NCBI GenBank assembly: GCA_937920005.1
Contig: CALETF010000105.1
Location: forward strand, 1 to 8,355
Reading direction: 5' to 3'
DNA: 8,355 nt
Origin: an uncultured Candidatus Altimarinota bacterium
GTDB taxonomy: Bacteria > Patescibacteriota > Gracilibacteria > BD1-5 > JAGOOR01
The notes beneath the pieces were generated by a model that worked only from the letters and a program-made list of their open reading frames with translations, made no database searches and had not been told where the DNA came from. The translations under genes and the position numbers were made by a program. Each line of letters starts with the position of its first letter. Within the stretch, counting starts at the first letter, position 1. Below, one piece after another: positions 6,938 through 8,355 of the stretch.

Positions 6938-7654
6938 ATGTACAAGCTCGTTCATGAGATGTTCTCAAGAGAAAACCCTGAAAGAGCCAGACTCTCTCAG
7001 CGATTTTTCAAGACAGGCAAAGGAGAGTACGGAGAAGGTGATATTTTTCTCGGTCTCACGGTCCCCCAAACTCGTGGACTCGTGAAGAAATATGCTCCTG
7101 ACATGACACTCAATGATGTTGATACACTTCTGGCGGATAAGCACCACGAGATACGCTTGGCTGGAGTATTGATTCTCGTCTATTTTGGACAGAAGAAAAA
7201 ATACCCCCTGAAAGAATTGGCGAGATTTTATATGCAACATGTTTCTGGTATCAATAATTGGGATCTCATCGATACGTCGAGTGAGCATATTATCGGCCCC
7301 TATATCCAGCATGAGCTCTCGCATGAAGAGCGAGTGGATTTTATCACGCAGTGTATCGCGAGTTCGAATCTCTGGATCAATCGTATCATCGTTCTCGCTT
7401 CGTTTTATCAAATTAAACAAGGCAATGCAAAGCTCACCATTTATATCGCCGAGCGAATGCTCACACATAAGCACGACCTCATCCATAAAGCCATCGGCTG
7501 GATGCTCCGCGAAGTTGGGAAACGTTGTTCTATTGAGGAACTCCGTGGTTTTCTGGATCAATATGCACCGAAAATGCCTCGAACTATGCTCCGTTATGCC
7601 ATAGAAAAGATGGATGAAACAGAACGAAAAAAATATCTGAGCATGAAAGTCTAA
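6938..7654 (+). CDS. alkD: AlkD-family DNA alkylation repair protein (DNA glycosylase)
   Basis: AlkD enzymes are HEAT-like all-helical DNA glycosylases that remove cationic alkylated bases such as N3-methyladenine and N7-methylguanine, starting base-excision repair. The 238-aa length fits the family. Visible family blocks are LGLTVPQTRGLVKKY (about 38-52), NNWDLIDTSS (106-115), LWINRIIVLASFYQIKQG (145-162), HKAIGWMLREVGKR (183-196) and MPRTMLRYAIEKM (213-225). W108, D112, R149 and W188 correspond to the Trp, catalytic Asp, Arg and Trp that line the lesion pocket in Bacillus cereus AlkD, so the enzyme should be active. The gene has no in-frame TGA (14 Gly, all GGN). It follows the 171-aa gene by 14 nt, and its TAA (7652-7654) overlaps the stop of the convergent gene. 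No Shine-Dalgarno sequence is seen. Confidence 0.95.
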   Translation: MYKLVHEMFSRENPERARLSQRFFKTGKGEYGEGDIFLGLTVPQTRGLVKKYAPDMTLNDVDTLLADKHHEIRLAGVLILVYFGQKKKYPLKELARFYMQHVSGINNWDLIDTSSEHIIGPYIQHELSHEERVDFITQCIASSNLWINRIIVLASFYQIKQGNAKLTIYIAERMLTHKHDLIHKAIGWMLREVGKRCSIEELRGFLDQYAPKMPRTMLRYAIEKMDETERKKYLSMKV

Positions 7655-8355
7655 AACTCGTCTGGGTGCGTTCGTACATACTCACTCGCACTTTCAACAT
7701 CAGCTGGGAACGTCACATTGTTGTAGTACCTTTTCCCCATATCAGTGCACGTGAGAGCATTGTCTCATAAATAGGAATTATTCACTCCGGTAATCTCATA
7801 TTCACCACGAGATGACGGTGTCAGATTGCCTATACGTTCAAAGAGAGTCTCATCATAAATACCTCCTGCAATTTGAAGCAAATCCGATGCAGGAATATCG
7901 GGTTTTTCTATGATTCTCGTCACTTTCCCTGCCTCGTCCATTTCTACCACTCCGGATGCTTTTTGGATGGTTATATCAGATTCTCGGCGTGCAAATATAC
8001 TCGCTCATGTTTCAAATCAGGTCAGTGCTTGAGTAAAATCAAAATTGTTCACACTATCCCCCGCCAAGACCATACAGACTCTGTTTTGGACAAATTCACG
8101 AGCAAGTCACACTGCATAAGCCATTCCAAGAGCATCTGGCTGATCTATGAGGGTGATTTTTGCATCAAAATTTTTTTCTAATACTCTCTGAAAGTCATCT
8201 CGAAATTGAGGTTGTATAACAATCCCTATGTCTCGTATTCCCGCACGAATCATGCATGCAAGTGAGAACAGAAAAAGAGGTCTATCGTGCACTTGCACAA
8301 GGGCTTTTGGAGACTTCTCAGTGAGGGGAAGCAATCTCTTTCCTTGACCCGCTGC
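7651..8355 (-). CDS. Sugar-1-phosphate nucleotidyltransferase, RmlA-like, 5' partial, UGA=Gly
   Basis: Enzymes of this fold couple a sugar-1-phosphate to an NTP to make NDP-sugars for polysaccharide or cell-wall glycan synthesis. The frame enters at the window end with AAGQGKRLLPLTEKSPKAL (residues 1-19 as seen), the N-terminal nucleotide-binding loop, so only about 6-8 residues are missing. Next come IDQPDALGMAYAV (about 70-82), LAGDS (97-101, where LGDN is usual), TGASIF (116-121), GVVEMDEAGKV and IEKP (149-152), and SRGEYEITGVN (182-192). The last matches the RGELEIT block of glucose-1-phosphate thymidylyltransferases. Four TGA codons (residues 83, 113, 117, 197; plus-strand TCA at 8107, 8017, 8005, 7765) are read as Gly. 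G117 sits at the conserved Gly of the SGAT block in RmlA. The product is 234 aa here and stops at TAG (7651-7653). Oddities are Lys for Thr in GxGTR and GDS for GDN, so the exact substrate is uncertain. Confidence 0.88.

Noticed and set aside
8107..8334. Short independent minus-strand gene starting at an ATG at 8334
   Set aside because: The reading frame continues upstream to the window end through the AAGQGKRLL nucleotide-binding loop and downstream through TGA, so this is only a fragment of the nucleotidyltransferase.

Overview
The first 51 bases are not biological. They match the Illumina TruSeq i5 adapter (P5 tail, an 8-base index, then the read-1 primer), so genome sequence starts at 52 and this is the untrimmed end of a metagenomic or single-cell contig. 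The last base falls inside a gene, a few codons from its start.

The window uses a non-standard genetic code in which UGA is glycine (translation table 25). Four of the six genes look fragmented under the standard code. If TGA is read as Gly they become four continuous reading frames totalling 1,539 sense codons with 30 in-frame TGA and no in-frame TAA or TAG. The amino acid can be assigned from the sequence itself: in the internal repeats of the first protein, and at a conserved Gly of the nucleotidyltransferase, TGA stands where sister copies or relatives have GGN. All six true stops are TAA or TAG. This code is known from Gracilibacteria (BD1-5/GN02) and Absconditabacteria (SR1), both Candidate Phyla Radiation/Patescibacteria. 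An AT-rich genome of one of these is the likely source, but I cannot tell which.

Layout. 52-2469 (+): 5'-truncated gene for a large exported protein, with a signal-peptide remnant, a Lys/Glu-rich coiled coil, a Gly/Ser/Thr linker made of a 27-nt tandem repeat, and six repeat domains each carrying one cysteine pair. 2487-2514: terminator. 2576-3565 (+): unrecognised 329-aa protein behind its own candidate promoter. 3597-3626: terminator. 3686-6349 (+): complete valyl-tRNA synthetase (valS). 6368-6393: perfect 10-bp inverted repeat with a -10-like TATACT. 6408-6923 (+): unrecognised 171-aa protein. 6938-7654 (+): AlkD-type DNA glycosylase, 14 nt after the previous gene. 7651-8355 (-): 5'-truncated sugar-nucleotide pyrophosphorylase (RmlA-like), convergent with alkD and overlapping it by 4 bp.

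These look like separate transcription units rather than one pathway: a surface structure, translation, base-excision repair and sugar activation for cell-envelope glycans. The most notable points are the internal proof of UGA=Gly, the absence of UGA from valS and alkD (0 of 75 Gly codons) against about 23% of Gly codons in the other four genes, and the cysteine-paired repeat protein.
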